Below are positions 10,095 through 19,194 of a stretch of DNA of 64,000 nt, piece by piece. Location: positions 1 to 64,000 of the forward strand of contig NZ_BIML01000008.1 of NCBI RefSeq assembly GCF_004001065.1. Reading direction: 5' to 3'. This DNA comes from Paenibacillus xylaniclasticus. GTDB taxonomy: Bacteria > Bacillota > Bacilli > Paenibacillales > Paenibacillaceae. The notes below the pieces were generated by a model. The model was not told the DNA's origin. It was given only the letters and a program-made list of their open reading frames with translations, and made no database searches. Each line of letters starts with the position of its first letter. Position 1 is the first letter of the stretch. The position numbers and the translations under genes were made by a program.

Positions 10095-11051
10095 ATGGAA
10101 GCGATATCAAACACCAACAAAAAGCCCGGCGGACTGAAACGGAACAGCTTCTTGTTCAGGATGTTTCAGCAGAAGTACTTATATTTGATGTCCATTCCGT
10201 TCGTCATTTGGGTATTTGTATTTAACTACCTGCCAATCTGGGGCTGGACGATGGCATTTCAGAAATTTAGACCGGCGCGCTCGTTCTGGGATCAAGAATG
10301 GGTTGGCTTCAAGCATTTTGTCGATCTGTTCTCGGACGACCGGTTCTTCCTTGTTATGAGAAATACGCTCGCGATGAGCTTCATGAGCTTGATTGCGGGC
10401 TTTACGATTCCGATTCTGTTCGCAGTGCTGCTGAACGAGCTGCGTAGTCAGGTGTTCAAGCGGTTTGTGCAAACGGTATCGTATTTGCCTCACTTCGTAT
10501 CGTGGGTCGTCGTAGCAGGTATCGTCACGAAAATGCTGTCGATCGACGGAGGTGTTGTTAATGACCTGTTGATGGGCTTGAATATTATCGACAAACCGAT
10601 TCAGTTCATGGGTGAGCCGAAATATTTCTGGTCTATCGTTACGGCGTCGGATGTCTGGAAAGAGATGGGCTGGAACACGATCATTTATCTGGCCGCTATT
10701 ACAGGCATTGACCCTGAGCAATACGAAGCAGCTCGTGTTGACGGCGCAGGACGCTGGCGTCAAATCTGGCACATTACACTGCCAGGCATTCGGACGACGA
10801 TATCGGTTCTGCTCATCATGTCGATCGGCCATCTCATTCAGATCGGCTTCGAGAAGCAGTTCCTGCTCGGCAATCCGCTCGTCATCGATTATTCGGAAGT
10901 ATTGGATCTTTATGCTCTCAATAACGGTATAACGCAAAACAGATACTCATTCGGTACGGCCATTAGCATCTTTAACTCGGTCGTTAGTATAATCCTTCTC
11001 TTCGTAGCCAACGGCATATTCAAGCGGGTGACGAAAGAAAGCATCATGTAA
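10095..11051 (+). CDS. Sugar ABC importer permease, LplB type
   Basis: 318 residues with six membrane helices. The first of two permeases of a carbohydrate uptake (CUT1, LplB/YtcP-like) importer. The cytoplasmic EAA-type loop that contacts the ATPase is EQYEAARVDGAGRWRQIWHITLPGI (about residues 205-229). The start ATG 10095 follows AAGGAGG with a 6-nt spacer. It is cotranscribed with the second permease (15-nt gap) and the binding lipoprotein. No ATPase gene is present; Lpl-type systems in this group usually share a distant MsmX-type ATPase. The YesMN pair upstream is the likely regulator. Confidence 0.9.
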   Translation: MEAISNTNKKPGGLKRNSFLFRMFQQKYLYLMSIPFVIWVFVFNYLPIWGWTMAFQKFRPARSFWDQEWVGFKHFVDLFSDDRFFLVMRNTLAMSFMSLIAGFTIPILFAVLLNELRSQVFKRFVQTVSYLPHFVSWVVVAGIVTKMLSIDGGVVNDLLMGLNIIDKPIQFMGEPKYFWSIVTASDVWKEMGWNTIIYLAAITGIDPEQYEAARVDGAGRWRQIWHITLPGIRTTISVLLIMSIGHLIQIGFEKQFLLGNPLVIDYSEVLDLYALNNGITQNRYSFGTAISIFNSVVSIILLFVANGIFKRVTKESIM

Positions 11052-11066
11052 AGGAGGATGCCATCC

Positions 11067-11972
11067 ATGGCCAAAACAAGAAAATCACTGATGAGCACGT
11101 CGATGAGCGACAAGCTGTTCGACGGCACGAACGTCGTCGTGATGTGCATCATTCTTATCGTCACGCTTTACCCGTTCTTGAATGTGCTCGCGATTTCGCT
11201 TAACGATTCGAACGATACGGTCCGCGGCGGCTTAACGATCTACCCGCGTGTCTTCACGTTCAAAAACTACGAAACGATATTTGCGTATCAAGGCCTAGTT
11301 ACCGGCTTTTATATATCCGTTCTACGTACAGTTGTAGGTACACTGCTCGGATTGATCAGCGGCTCCATGCTGGCGTTCGTATTGGCACGTGTTGATTTCC
11401 AAGCAAGAAAATTTCTTTCAACGTTTCTTGCAATGACGATGTACGTATCCGGCGGTCTCATTCCGGTATACATGCTGATGAGAGATTTGCACCTGATGAA
11501 TTCCTTCTGGGTATACATCTTTCCAGGTCTTGTCAGCGCGTTCAACGTCTTCATCATCCGTTCGTTCATCGACGGCCTGCCGTATGCACTGCAGGAATCG
11601 GCGAAGATCGACGGAGCGAACGACTTCACGATCTATTGGCGGGTTATTCTGCCGCTATGTAAGCCGGTGCTTGCCACGATCGCGCTGTTCCTGGCAGTCG
11701 GACAATGGAACTCTTGGTTCGATACGTATCTGTATAACGGCAGTACGCCTAGTCTGACGACATTGCAATACGAATTGACGAAGGTGCTCCAATCGACGAC
11801 GAACTCGACCGATTACCGCGGCAAGAACATGACTGAGCTTGTGACGAGCGTATCGCCGGAATCGATTAAGATGGCGATTACGATCGTTGTATCGCTGCCA
11901 ATTCTCGTCATCTATCCATTCCTGCAGCGTTATTTCGTCAAAGGTATGACGCTTGGCGCGGTTAAATCTTAA
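11067..11972 (+). CDS. Sugar ABC importer permease, LplC type
   Basis: 301 residues with six membrane helices. The second permease of the CUT1 importer. The EAA-like loop LQESAKIDGANDFTIYWRVILPLCKP lies near residues 173-198. AAGGAGG (11051-11057) is immediately followed by one ATG (11058); the ATG at 11067, 9 nt downstream, is the better start. The product partners with the LplB-type permease and the lipoprotein on either side. An arabinan- or xylan-derived oligosaccharide is plausible as substrate given the GH51 gene nearby, but this is inference. Confidence 0.9.
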   Translation: MAKTRKSLMSTSMSDKLFDGTNVVVMCIILIVTLYPFLNVLAISLNDSNDTVRGGLTIYPRVFTFKNYETIFAYQGLVTGFYISVLRTVVGTLLGLISGSMLAFVLARVDFQARKFLSTFLAMTMYVSGGLIPVYMLMRDLHLMNSFWVYIFPGLVSAFNVFIIRSFIDGLPYALQESAKIDGANDFTIYWRVILPLCKPVLATIALFLAVGQWNSWFDTYLYNGSTPSLTTLQYELTKVLQSTTNSTDYRGKNMTELVTSVSPESIKMAITIVVSLPILVIYPFLQRYFVKGMTLGAVKS

Positions 11973-11990
11973 TTGCTTCATTATGGTATT

Positions 11991-12016
11991 AACGAGGACA
12001 GATTGCCTGTCCTGTT
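11991..12016 (+). promoter_or_regulatory. Intercistronic hairpin before the binding protein
   Basis: AGGACAG and CTGTCCT form a perfect 7-bp stem extended by AAC/GTT, with a 5-nt loop and no T run. It lies between the second permease and the binding-protein gene. It may protect or separately process the binding-protein mRNA, which is usually needed in excess. Its effect is inferred. Confidence 0.4.
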
Positions 12017-12060
12017 ATACAATATAAGATTCATGATTTATAAAGGGGAGGGACCTTATT

Positions 12061-13776
12061 ATGAAACGCAAGATTCTAAAAGGAACTAGCCTGCTGCTTG
12101 CGAACGTTATGCTCGTATCGGCGCTTGCAGCTTGCGGTTCGTCCGACAAAGAGGAAGAGAAAAAGCCTGAATCGGCAGACAGCGGTACGGCGACCGATGC
12201 AACAGCGCTTGATACGACGCCGATTACGTACACGATGCTTGCAGCTGACGCAAGTCCAGACTGGAACCAAATGCAGGATGAAGTAGGCAAGCAAATTACA
12301 GCCAAAACCGGTGTTACGCTCAAAATGGACTTTGCTACCGATGAGAATAAAGTTTCGCTCGTTGCAGCAAGCGGCGAATATCCGGATATCATCTCTGCTA
12401 AAGGCAGCGCGAACCTGTTCGTTGATTCGGGCGCAGTGCTGGAGCTGTCCGATCTGATCGACAAATACGGTCCGAACCTGAAGAAGGTATACGGTGACTA
12501 TTGGAACCGTCTGAAGTGGAGCACGGAAGACGAAGGCATCTATGTCCTTCCGACATATGATGGCGTGGGCAATACGTATTTTGATGCAGGCGGCGCTTTC
12601 AGCCTCCAGCACCAGGCAGTAGAAGAAGCGGGTTATCCGCAAATTAAAACGGTTAAAGACTATGAGAAAGTAATCGCGGACTATATTGCGAAGCACCCTA
12701 CGAATGAAGACGGCCAGAAAATGTACGGCTTGTCGCTGCTTGCCGATGACTGGCGGATTTTGATCTCTGTAACGAATCCAGCATTCCAGGCGACGGGCGC
12801 ATCGGACGACGGCGAAATCTATATTGATCCAGAGACGTATCAAGCAACGTTCCACTACCGCCGTGCGGAAGAGAAAGAATATTTCCGCTGGCTGAACCAT
12901 ATGAACGATATCGGTCTGCTCGACCCAGAATCGTTCGTACAGAAAGAAGACCAATACCAATCCAAAATCGCACAAGGCCGCGTTGTCGGTGTTATTGACC
13001 AGAAGTGGGGCTTCCAGCAAGCAATCGACACGCTTAAGAAAGACGGCAAGTTCGGCGCAACGTACGGCTTCTACTCCGTACAGCTGGATGACAGCACGAT
13101 TGACCATACGTTCGAGCCTACGGGCTTCATGGGCGGCTTTGGCCTTATGATCTCGAAGGACGCGAAAAACCCAGAGCGCATCATTCAAATGCTCGACTAC
13201 CTTGCATCCGATGAAGGTCAAGTCCTCATTAACTGGGGAATCGAGGGCAAGCATTACAACGTAGAGAATGGCAAACGCGTTATTCCACAAGACATTCAAG
13301 ATGCGAAAGTGAACGATGCTTCCAACTTCAAGAGAACGACGGGTATCGGTCTCTATAACAACTACGCTCCTCACTACGGTGACGGCGTACTCGATTCGAC
13401 GGGTAACTACTACACGACGAACTTCCCTGAGCAAATCCAAAGCACATACTCGGAAGAGGACAAAAAGGTGCTTGCTGCTTACGGTATATCGACGTGGAAA
13501 GACTTCTTCCCATCGGAAGAGGAGTTCAAGGCTAAGCCTTGGGGTGCTGCATGGAACCTGCCGCTTCCTAGTGATTCCGATGCGAACATCATTTACAACA
13601 AGCTGAAACCAATCGTGAACAAGCGTATTCCAGAGATCATTCTGTCGAAGCCATCTGAATTCGATGCGAAATGGGACGCGTTCATGGCTGAGATTGAGAA
13701 AAATGATGTAGCGAAATACGAGGAAGAGTACACGAAATATATTAAAGAGCGCGTAAAACTGTGGAGCGGCGAATAA
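12061..13776 (+). CDS. Extracellular sugar-binding lipoprotein, LipO/LplA type
   Basis: 571 residues. A basic start, a hydrophobic stretch and the lipobox LAAC (cysteine at residue 25) mark it as a membrane-anchored lipoprotein. A short acidic/serine linker follows (KEEEKKPESADSG). The rest is a large family-1-type solute-binding fold of the LipO/LplA size class. It delivers the sugar to the two permeases encoded just upstream. It has a good start context (AAAGGGGAGGGACC). A terminator directly follows, so it ends the operon. Confidence 0.9.
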   Translation: MKRKILKGTSLLLANVMLVSALAACGSSDKEEEKKPESADSGTATDATALDTTPITYTMLAADASPDWNQMQDEVGKQITAKTGVTLKMDFATDENKVSLVAASGEYPDIISAKGSANLFVDSGAVLELSDLIDKYGPNLKKVYGDYWNRLKWSTEDEGIYVLPTYDGVGNTYFDAGGAFSLQHQAVEEAGYPQIKTVKDYEKVIADYIAKHPTNEDGQKMYGLSLLADDWRILISVTNPAFQATGASDDGEIYIDPETYQATFHYRRAEEKEYFRWLNHMNDIGLLDPESFVQKEDQYQSKIAQGRVVGVIDQKWGFQQAIDTLKKDGKFGATYGFYSVQLDDSTIDHTFEPTGFMGGFGLMISKDAKNPERIIQMLDYLASDEGQVLINWGIEGKHYNVENGKRVIPQDIQDAKVNDASNFKRTTGIGLYNNYAPHYGDGVLDSTGNYYTTNFPEQIQSTYSEEDKKVLAAYGISTWKDFFPSEEEFKAKPWGAAWNLPLPSDSDANIIYNKLKPIVNKRIPEIILSKPSEFDAKWDAFMAEIEKNDVAKYEEEYTKYIKERVKLWSGE

Positions 13777-13805
13777 GCTTGCATCACGCGATAGAGTAAG
13801 AATAA

Positions 13806-13858
13806 GGGGCGGTTCATCAGTCTGTGACAACGGACGGATGAACCGCCCTCTTCTATTT
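13806..13858 (+). terminator. Terminator after the sugar importer operon
   Basis: A perfect 12-bp stem (GGGCGGTTCATC / GATGAACCGCCC) with an 18-nt loop and a T-rich tail (TCTTCTATTT). Confidence 0.88.
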
Positions 13859-13915
13859 AATTGCAGGGATAGCGTGGTTGTTCATATCTAAAATTGCAAA
13901 AATGAAAAATAATTG

Positions 13916-13974
13916 TTGACATAAATAAACATAAATAATAACATTCGTTATATAACATATGTTATTAATGTTAT
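13916..13974 (+). promoter_or_regulatory. tetR promoter with tandem palindromic operator
   Basis: TTGACA (13916-13921) is followed after 17 bp by TAACAT (13939-13944). Over and beyond the -10 lie two abutting 14-bp units: ATAACATTCGTTAT (13938-13951, nearly palindromic) and ATAACATATGTTAT (13952-13965, perfect palindrome). A further TAATGTTAT half site ends at 13974. This is a convincing autoregulatory operator for the TetR-family gene that starts 12 nt downstream. Confidence 0.75.
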
Positions 13975-13985
13975 GGAGGTGCTGT

Positions 13986-14573
13986 ATGCCCCCTAAGGCG
14001 GAAGTAACGAGAGAGATGATCATGAATGCTGCTTTCGAGCTCGTAAGGGAAGCAGGCTTGGAGATGCTTACGACCCGCCGCATTGCGCAGCGGCTGCGAT
14101 GCTCGACCCAGCCGATTTACAGCGTATGCGGGAGTATGGAAGAAATTCGTAAAAGCGTGTTCGAGAGGATTACTGAGTGTGTCAGAGTTTATATGACGGA
14201 GTATAACGATAGTCACAAATCAGCTGCACTGAATCTCGCACTTGGCTTCATGCAGTTCGCTCAGAAGGAGAAGCATTTATTCCGAGCGCTTTATCTGACC
14301 GGATATCTGCAATACAATTCCGACAAGGATATGCTGCTTGGCGGGTACATTCTAGGCGCGGAGGCTCGGGACCAAGCTTTTCGGAGCGGCAGTCGCATTC
14401 ATAAGCTGTCGGCTGATAGCAAGAAGAACGTCTTGATGAAGTTATCGATCTATTTAATCGGAATCGGCACGATGCTAAATACGAATGCGATGCAGCTGGA
14501 GATGGACGAGATTGCGAAGATGGTGACCGAGATGTATGAAATGCTGCTGAAGAATGAAGGAAAGCTAGAGTAG
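13986..14573 (+). CDS. TetR family regulator
   Basis: 195 residues. Residues about 5-52 are a TetR-type helix-turn-helix (REMIMNAAFELVREAGLEMLTTRRIAQRLRCSTQPIYSVCGS). The remaining helical part is a ligand domain of the WHG/TetR_C type with no recognised ligand. The start is ATG 13986, 5 nt after GGAGGT; an upstream in-frame codon at 13959 lies inside the operator and is unlikely. It is followed by a phosphotransferase and an ABC exporter pair, the layout of an inducible detoxification or resistance unit. It probably represses all four genes through the tandem palindromes upstream. Confidence 0.88.
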   Translation: MPPKAEVTREMIMNAAFELVREAGLEMLTTRRIAQRLRCSTQPIYSVCGSMEEIRKSVFERITECVRVYMTEYNDSHKSAALNLALGFMQFAQKEKHLFRALYLTGYLQYNSDKDMLLGGYILGAEARDQAFRSGSRIHKLSADSKKNVLMKLSIYLIGIGTMLNTNAMQLEMDEIAKMVTEMYEMLLKNEGKLE

Positions 14574-14602
14574 CGGAATCGAACGATTGGAGGAGATCGG
14601 AT

Positions 14603-15463
14603 ATGAACGAGATGCTGGGCAGCAAGCTTGGGGAAGGCGGATGTGCTGAGGTCTATGAGTGGGAGGACGGCAGCAAAGTAGTAAAGCTAGCGAAACCCAA
14701 TACGGATGCTTATTTGTTACAGCGTGAGCTACGCAATACGAGAATTGCTTGGGAGAGCGGTCTGCCAGTGCCCCGGCCGTACGAATATATTGAGGTCGAT
14801 GGACGGCCAGGTGCCATATTCGAACGGATCGAAGGTCAATCGATGCTGCAAGGCTTATTGGGGATGCTGATGCAGCGTAATCGACAGGAGACGAAAGTCG
14901 GACAGCCTCCGCTCTATCATGAAGTGATTGCGATGACGGTCCAGCTGATGCATCGCATTCACGTTCTGCCGGGTGCGGAGCTGCCGTCGCAAAAAGACTA
15001 TATTACATATAGAATCCGGAATCAGGAGCACTTGGACGATGAAGAGAAAGAAGCCGTTATCGAGCTGCTGGAGCGTCTGTCCTGTAAGCGGCAAATGTGC
15101 CATGGTGATTTTAATCCGGGTAACATTATGATTCGTTCTAACGGAGAGCAAACCATTATTGACTGGAATGATGCGGTTTGCGGCAGCCCCGAAGCGGACT
15201 TGGCTGACTTTATCATCAACATTAGGTACGGAATGCTGCCGCCCGAGCTCGGTATTCCAGCTGGCGCGCTAGATGCCATTCGCGAGCCGTTCATTGAACG
15301 ATTCATAGAGGAGTACAGCCGCATATCAGGCATTACCTACTCGGACGTTGAACCTTGGATTGCAATCATTGCAGCCCGTAAGCTGAACTCAAACGGAATC
15401 AGCAATGCCGAAAGGCAGTTACTTAAAGCTGAGATAAGACGACGAATAGCTTTCAAACGATAA
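14603..15463 (+). CDS. APH-type phosphotransferase
   Basis: 286 residues with the aminoglycoside phosphotransferase / choline kinase fold. The catalytic loop is MCHGDFNPGNIM (about 169-180) and the metal-binding segment TIIDWNDAVCG (about 188-198). The N-terminal lobe has a glycine-rich start (GSKLGEGGCAEVYEW) and a lysine in KVVKLAKP. This family phosphorylates small molecules such as aminoglycosides, macrolides or homoserine, and the substrate cannot be read from sequence. Start: GGAGGAG 9 nt before ATG 14603. It lies between tetR and an exporter pair with short gaps, so a role in handling the exported compound is plausible. Confidence 0.82.
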   Translation: MNEMLGSKLGEGGCAEVYEWEDGSKVVKLAKPNTDAYLLQRELRNTRIAWESGLPVPRPYEYIEVDGRPGAIFERIEGQSMLQGLLGMLMQRNRQETKVGQPPLYHEVIAMTVQLMHRIHVLPGAELPSQKDYITYRIRNQEHLDDEEKEAVIELLERLSCKRQMCHGDFNPGNIMIRSNGEQTIIDWNDAVCGSPEADLADFIINIRYGMLPPELGIPAGALDAIREPFIERFIEEYSRISGITYSDVEPWIAIIAARKLNSNGISNAERQLLKAEIRRRIAFKR

Positions 15464-15485
15464 TCGCGACATTCAGGGGGCAGTG

Positions 15486-17267
15486 ATGAATCGACCCGCA
15501 TTAGAATCCAATATAACCGTGAAATCGTATCGATGGGCGCTGGCGTTTCTGCTGCCCTATAAGAAGCAGATAACACTTCTAATGGTATGCAGTGTGTTGG
15601 GAGTAGCGGGTGAAATGCTGACGCCGAAGGTCATCCAATATATTATTGATCATACGGTGAAGGAAGGTAATTTCCAAGCCTTCTACGGCTTACTTAGCCT
15701 GCTCGTTGCCGTTAACCTGCTCATGCTTATCGCCAAGAATGCACGTAACCTGCTGCAGAGGGCAATCGGAGCATTCGCTTCACGCGACATTCAGCGCGAT
15801 ATATTCAACCATCTTCGTAAGCTTGGTTTTGCACACTATGAACGGCATCCGGCAGGAGAGACGCTGTCGATGTTCAACTCCGAGGTTGTAGCTGTCCAGC
15901 GCATTTACAACCAGTATTTACCTAGTATTGTGGATAATATGTTGTACGTCGTTGCCGCGGTCTCGCTGTTAGTCGGTATTAACGGTTGGCTAACACTCAT
16001 TATGGTGCCGACGTTCGGACTATACTACTTATTTGGCCCTTATTTCGAACGGAAGGCGGCGCACTATGGCAATCTATCGGGTCAAGGGCGAATAGCCTTC
16101 AATCAGAAAATATATGAGAGTGTTTCGGGCTTTCGTGAGTTTCGAGCGTTCGGGGCGCAGCGCTGGTATCATGAGCGTACTTACGCAGAGCATAAGGCAT
16201 GGTCGCGCGACTATTTGCTTGCGGCGACATTCGGCTTCGCCCGCGGCAGCTTTCGCCGCTTCACGTTCTATGTAGGAGCGATAGCTGTGTTTCTAATCGG
16301 CTATTACATGCTAAAGCATAACTACGTGACGCTTGGCGGCTTCGTTGCCTTCACGCTGTTGTACATGTCGACGATGTTCAAGCTAACGCTTCTTGTTACA
16401 CAATTGACAGAGCAGCGTCTCATCATTCATCAGACCGCTCCGCTGTATAAGTTTATGCATAAACCGATCGAGATCGAAGATCCGGACGATCCGATCGAAC
16501 CTGCACAATTGTTAGGAAGTCTAACGTTCGAGGGGGTCGAGTTCGGTTATCCCGGGCAGCCGCCGGTTATTCGAGGCTTTGATCTTAATATTCAACCTGG
16601 TGAGAAGATCGCATTCGTCGGTCCAAGCGGAGGCGGGAAGACAACGTTGTTCAAATTAGTCGGACGATTCTACGATCCGACAAGCGGCACAGTGAGGCTC
16701 GATGGTATCCCGCTGCATTCCATGTCACTTGAACGGCTTCGCAATTCGATTGGTTACGTATTCCAGGAGACGTATTTATTCGGGTCGTCTGTGAAGGATA
16801 ATATCCGATTCGGCAAGCCGGATGCAACAGACGAGGAAGTGATAGCGGCAGCGAAGGCTGCTTATGCGCATGACTTTATTATGGAGCTGCCGGAAGGTTA
16901 TGAGACAGAAGTCGGAGAACGCGGCATTAAGCTGTCTGGCGGTCAGAAGCAGCGGATTGCGATTGCCCGAATGTTCATCAAGCAGCCGGTCGTCATCCTG
17001 CTTGATGAAGCGACCTCATCGCTTGATAACGTCAGCGAGCGGGAGGTCCAGCAGGCGCTCGATCGTTTGTTGGTTGGCAGGACGACGATTGCGATTGCGC
17101 ATCGGCTGTCGACGGTGAAGCATTTTGACCGGATCGTTTACTTGCATGAGGGGCGCGCAGCAGAAGTCGGCAGCTACGAGGAGCTGATGGCGCGAAGAGG
17201 ACTGCTGTATGCGTTGGAGCTTGGGCAGACAGGTGAGGAAGTCAGAGAAGAGGTGAGGGCCGAATGA
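15486..17267 (+). CDS. ABC exporter half-transporter 1
   Basis: 593 residues. A six-helix transmembrane domain (about 1-325) is fused to an ATPase domain. Walker A is GPSGGGKTT, signature LSGGQKQR, Walker B VVILLDEATSSLD, and the switch histidine is in IAHRLSTV. All catalytic residues are intact. The family includes multidrug and lipid exporters. GTG 15483 and ATG 15486 are adjacent, with a GGGGG site upstream; I took the ATG. It overlaps the next half-transporter by 4 nt (ATGA), so the two probably form a heterodimer. Confidence 0.9.
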   Translation: MNRPALESNITVKSYRWALAFLLPYKKQITLLMVCSVLGVAGEMLTPKVIQYIIDHTVKEGNFQAFYGLLSLLVAVNLLMLIAKNARNLLQRAIGAFASRDIQRDIFNHLRKLGFAHYERHPAGETLSMFNSEVVAVQRIYNQYLPSIVDNMLYVVAAVSLLVGINGWLTLIMVPTFGLYYLFGPYFERKAAHYGNLSGQGRIAFNQKIYESVSGFREFRAFGAQRWYHERTYAEHKAWSRDYLLAATFGFARGSFRRFTFYVGAIAVFLIGYYMLKHNYVTLGGFVAFTLLYMSTMFKLTLLVTQLTEQRLIIHQTAPLYKFMHKPIEIEDPDDPIEPAQLLGSLTFEGVEFGYPGQPPVIRGFDLNIQPGEKIAFVGPSGGGKTTLFKLVGRFYDPTSGTVRLDGIPLHSMSLERLRNSIGYVFQETYLFGSSVKDNIRFGKPDATDEEVIAAAKAAYAHDFIMELPEGYETEVGERGIKLSGGQKQRIAIARMFIKQPVVILLDEATSSLDNVSEREVQQALDRLLVGRTTIAIAHRLSTVKHFDRIVYLHEGRAAEVGSYEELMARRGLLYALELGQTGEEVREEVRAE

Positions 17268-18976
17268 AGGTTTGGCCATTTATAGCTCGCAACTTGCTGA
17301 TGGTGAGACGGAACTACTTGCTTGTGCTGCTGTTTCTTGTGCTGGAATCGTTGGCGAATTACTCCATCGTATATGTGCAGAAGATATTAATCGACGACGT
17401 GTTCACTAGCGGCCATTATAGCTTGCTTCCTGGCATCATTGCCGTATTCGCTTGTGCCGGGCTGGTGCATGCGCTGATGTTCACGATGACGAGTCGTTAT
17501 CTCGTATCGAACGAATTCGCGATCAGCCATTCGCTGCTGCGCACCATGCTTGGAGCTATGGAGAACGTGCCGGTTGAGCGGTTCGGCAAAGACCGTAACG
17601 GCAAGTATGTATATACGATGACGCAGGATTTGTTCCAGGCGGCCAGCTTTCTCGGTTGGCAGCTGCCAAGGGGCGGGCAGGAAATATTGAACTTGTTCAT
17701 ATTAATCGGAATTATTGGCTTTGCAAGCCCGGTACTGCTGCTTATGGTGCTTATCATGTGCGGCTTCTACTTGGCGGCAGGCCACTATTTCTCACCGAGA
17801 TTGAAGGAAGCGGCGAAGAAGGTATCTGAGCGGCGGACTGCGCTGCTTATTCAAATCGAGGAAGGCGTCGCTTCAACTCGCGAGGTGGTTGCTTTTCACC
17901 GGCTGAAGTGGGAGGAGAAGCTGTACAATAAGCTATTTGACCGTTTCTTCGAGCAGTATCTGGAGGAAGGAAAGCTCATTAACCGACAGATGCGTTGGAG
18001 CGATCCGATGAAATGGGGCATCGGTCTCATTGTGCTTGGTTACGGCGGCTATGAGCTGATGCACGGTCGAATGTCGATTGGTACCTTCGTGGTCGTCTTT
18101 CAGTTTGCTACGCAAATGTCTGACTCATGCTACAATGTTTTTCAATTTTTCATGGGCTTCTCCAGTCAGATCGCTTATATGGAGCGGGTGAACAGTATTA
18201 TTACAATGGAGCAGCATGACCGCGTCACAATGAGGCTGAACGAGCAGCCGCAGCTGCTTCGCTTCGACAATGTTCAGTTCCGCTATTCCGAAGAGCTGCC
18301 GGATGTACTTAGGTCGTTCAATGCGGAGCTTCCGGCTGGGCGGAAGCTCGCCTTCGTCGGTTCTTCCGGCAGCGGCAAGTCGACGATAGCGCAGCTGCTT
18401 ATCCGGTTCTACGAGCCGACACAGGGGAGGGTCACGCTGAATGGTATTCCGATTCATGAGCTGGATCGTCAGCAGTGGACGGATGGGGTGGCGATCGTGT
18501 TCCAAGACCCTTATATGTTTCCGGATACGATACGCGCCAATCTGCTGCTAGGACGAGAGGGCTTGTCAGAGGAGGATATGGTGGAAGCCTGCCGGATCGC
18601 TCAGATCGACAGCTTCATCGAAGAGCTGCCAGAGGGATACGACACGCAGGTCGGTGAGCGCGGCATTAAGCTATCGGGCGGACAACGCCAGCGGCTCGCG
18701 ATTGCGCGAGCCATCCTTGGCGATCCGTCGATTCTTGTGCTCGATGAGGCGACCTCAGCGCTTGATCTTGAGACGGAACGAAGACTGCTTGCCGCGCTTG
18801 ATAAGCGCAGAGAAGGGCTGACGACGATTATGATTGCGCATCGACTGTCGACAATCGAGAACGCCGACCGTATCTATGTCGTTGACAGCGGTCGTGTGGT
18901 CGATTACGGCACGCATACGGAACTGCTTGCACGTCCCGGCGGCGTATATCGTGAGCTGCTCACGGCGAAGCAGTAA
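17264..18976 (+). CDS. ABC exporter half-transporter 2
   Basis: 570 residues with the same fold as its partner. Walker A is GSSGSGKST, signature LSGGQRQR, Walker B ILVLDEATSALD and switch IAHRLSTIENADR. The Walker B glutamate is present, so both ATP sites look competent, unlike many BmrC/D-type heterodimers with one degenerate site. Its start overlaps the stop of half-transporter 1 (ATGA), giving translational coupling. It is the last gene of the tetR unit. Confidence 0.9.
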   Translation: MKVWPFIARNLLMVRRNYLLVLLFLVLESLANYSIVYVQKILIDDVFTSGHYSLLPGIIAVFACAGLVHALMFTMTSRYLVSNEFAISHSLLRTMLGAMENVPVERFGKDRNGKYVYTMTQDLFQAASFLGWQLPRGGQEILNLFILIGIIGFASPVLLLMVLIMCGFYLAAGHYFSPRLKEAAKKVSERRTALLIQIEEGVASTREVVAFHRLKWEEKLYNKLFDRFFEQYLEEGKLINRQMRWSDPMKWGIGLIVLGYGGYELMHGRMSIGTFVVVFQFATQMSDSCYNVFQFFMGFSSQIAYMERVNSIITMEQHDRVTMRLNEQPQLLRFDNVQFRYSEELPDVLRSFNAELPAGRKLAFVGSSGSGKSTIAQLLIRFYEPTQGRVTLNGIPIHELDRQQWTDGVAIVFQDPYMFPDTIRANLLLGREGLSEEDMVEACRIAQIDSFIEELPEGYDTQVGERGIKLSGGQRQRLAIARAILGDPSILVLDEATSALDLETERRLLAALDKRREGLTTIMIAHRLSTIENADRIYVVDSGRVVDYGTHTELLARPGGVYRELLTAKQ

Positions 18977-18980
18977 AGAT

Positions 18981-19020
18981 AATGAATCCCTTTGTTCAAT
19001 GAATAGAGGGATTTGTCATT
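18981..19020 (+). terminator. Weak terminator after the exporter genes
   Basis: AATCCCT (18985-18991) and AGGGATT (19007-19013) pair, and AATGA/TCATT extend the stem. The T run is poor. The stretch from here to 19194 has no gene; a TTGACA at 19084 could belong to the ubiD promoter. Confidence 0.5.
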
Positions 19021-19194
19021 ATGCGGCTAGCGCAGCATGAGTGAAGAGCAAGCACAAAATACACTGCAGGAGCAGTAAGTGGTTTGACACAGTTGCTAAT
19101 TCGTAATACCTTGATTCTATAGACATGCGTCTGTTAGAAGATCGAGAATGAACGTTAGGCGCTAGCATATGATCGATAGAATGGAGCATTCAAC

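Noticed and set aside
12076-13830. A 584-codon open frame on the minus strand across the sugar-binding lipoprotein gene
   Set aside because: It is a mirror of the strongly biased codons of the plus-strand gene. That gene has a signal peptide, lipobox, ribosome binding site and operon context, while the minus frame has none.
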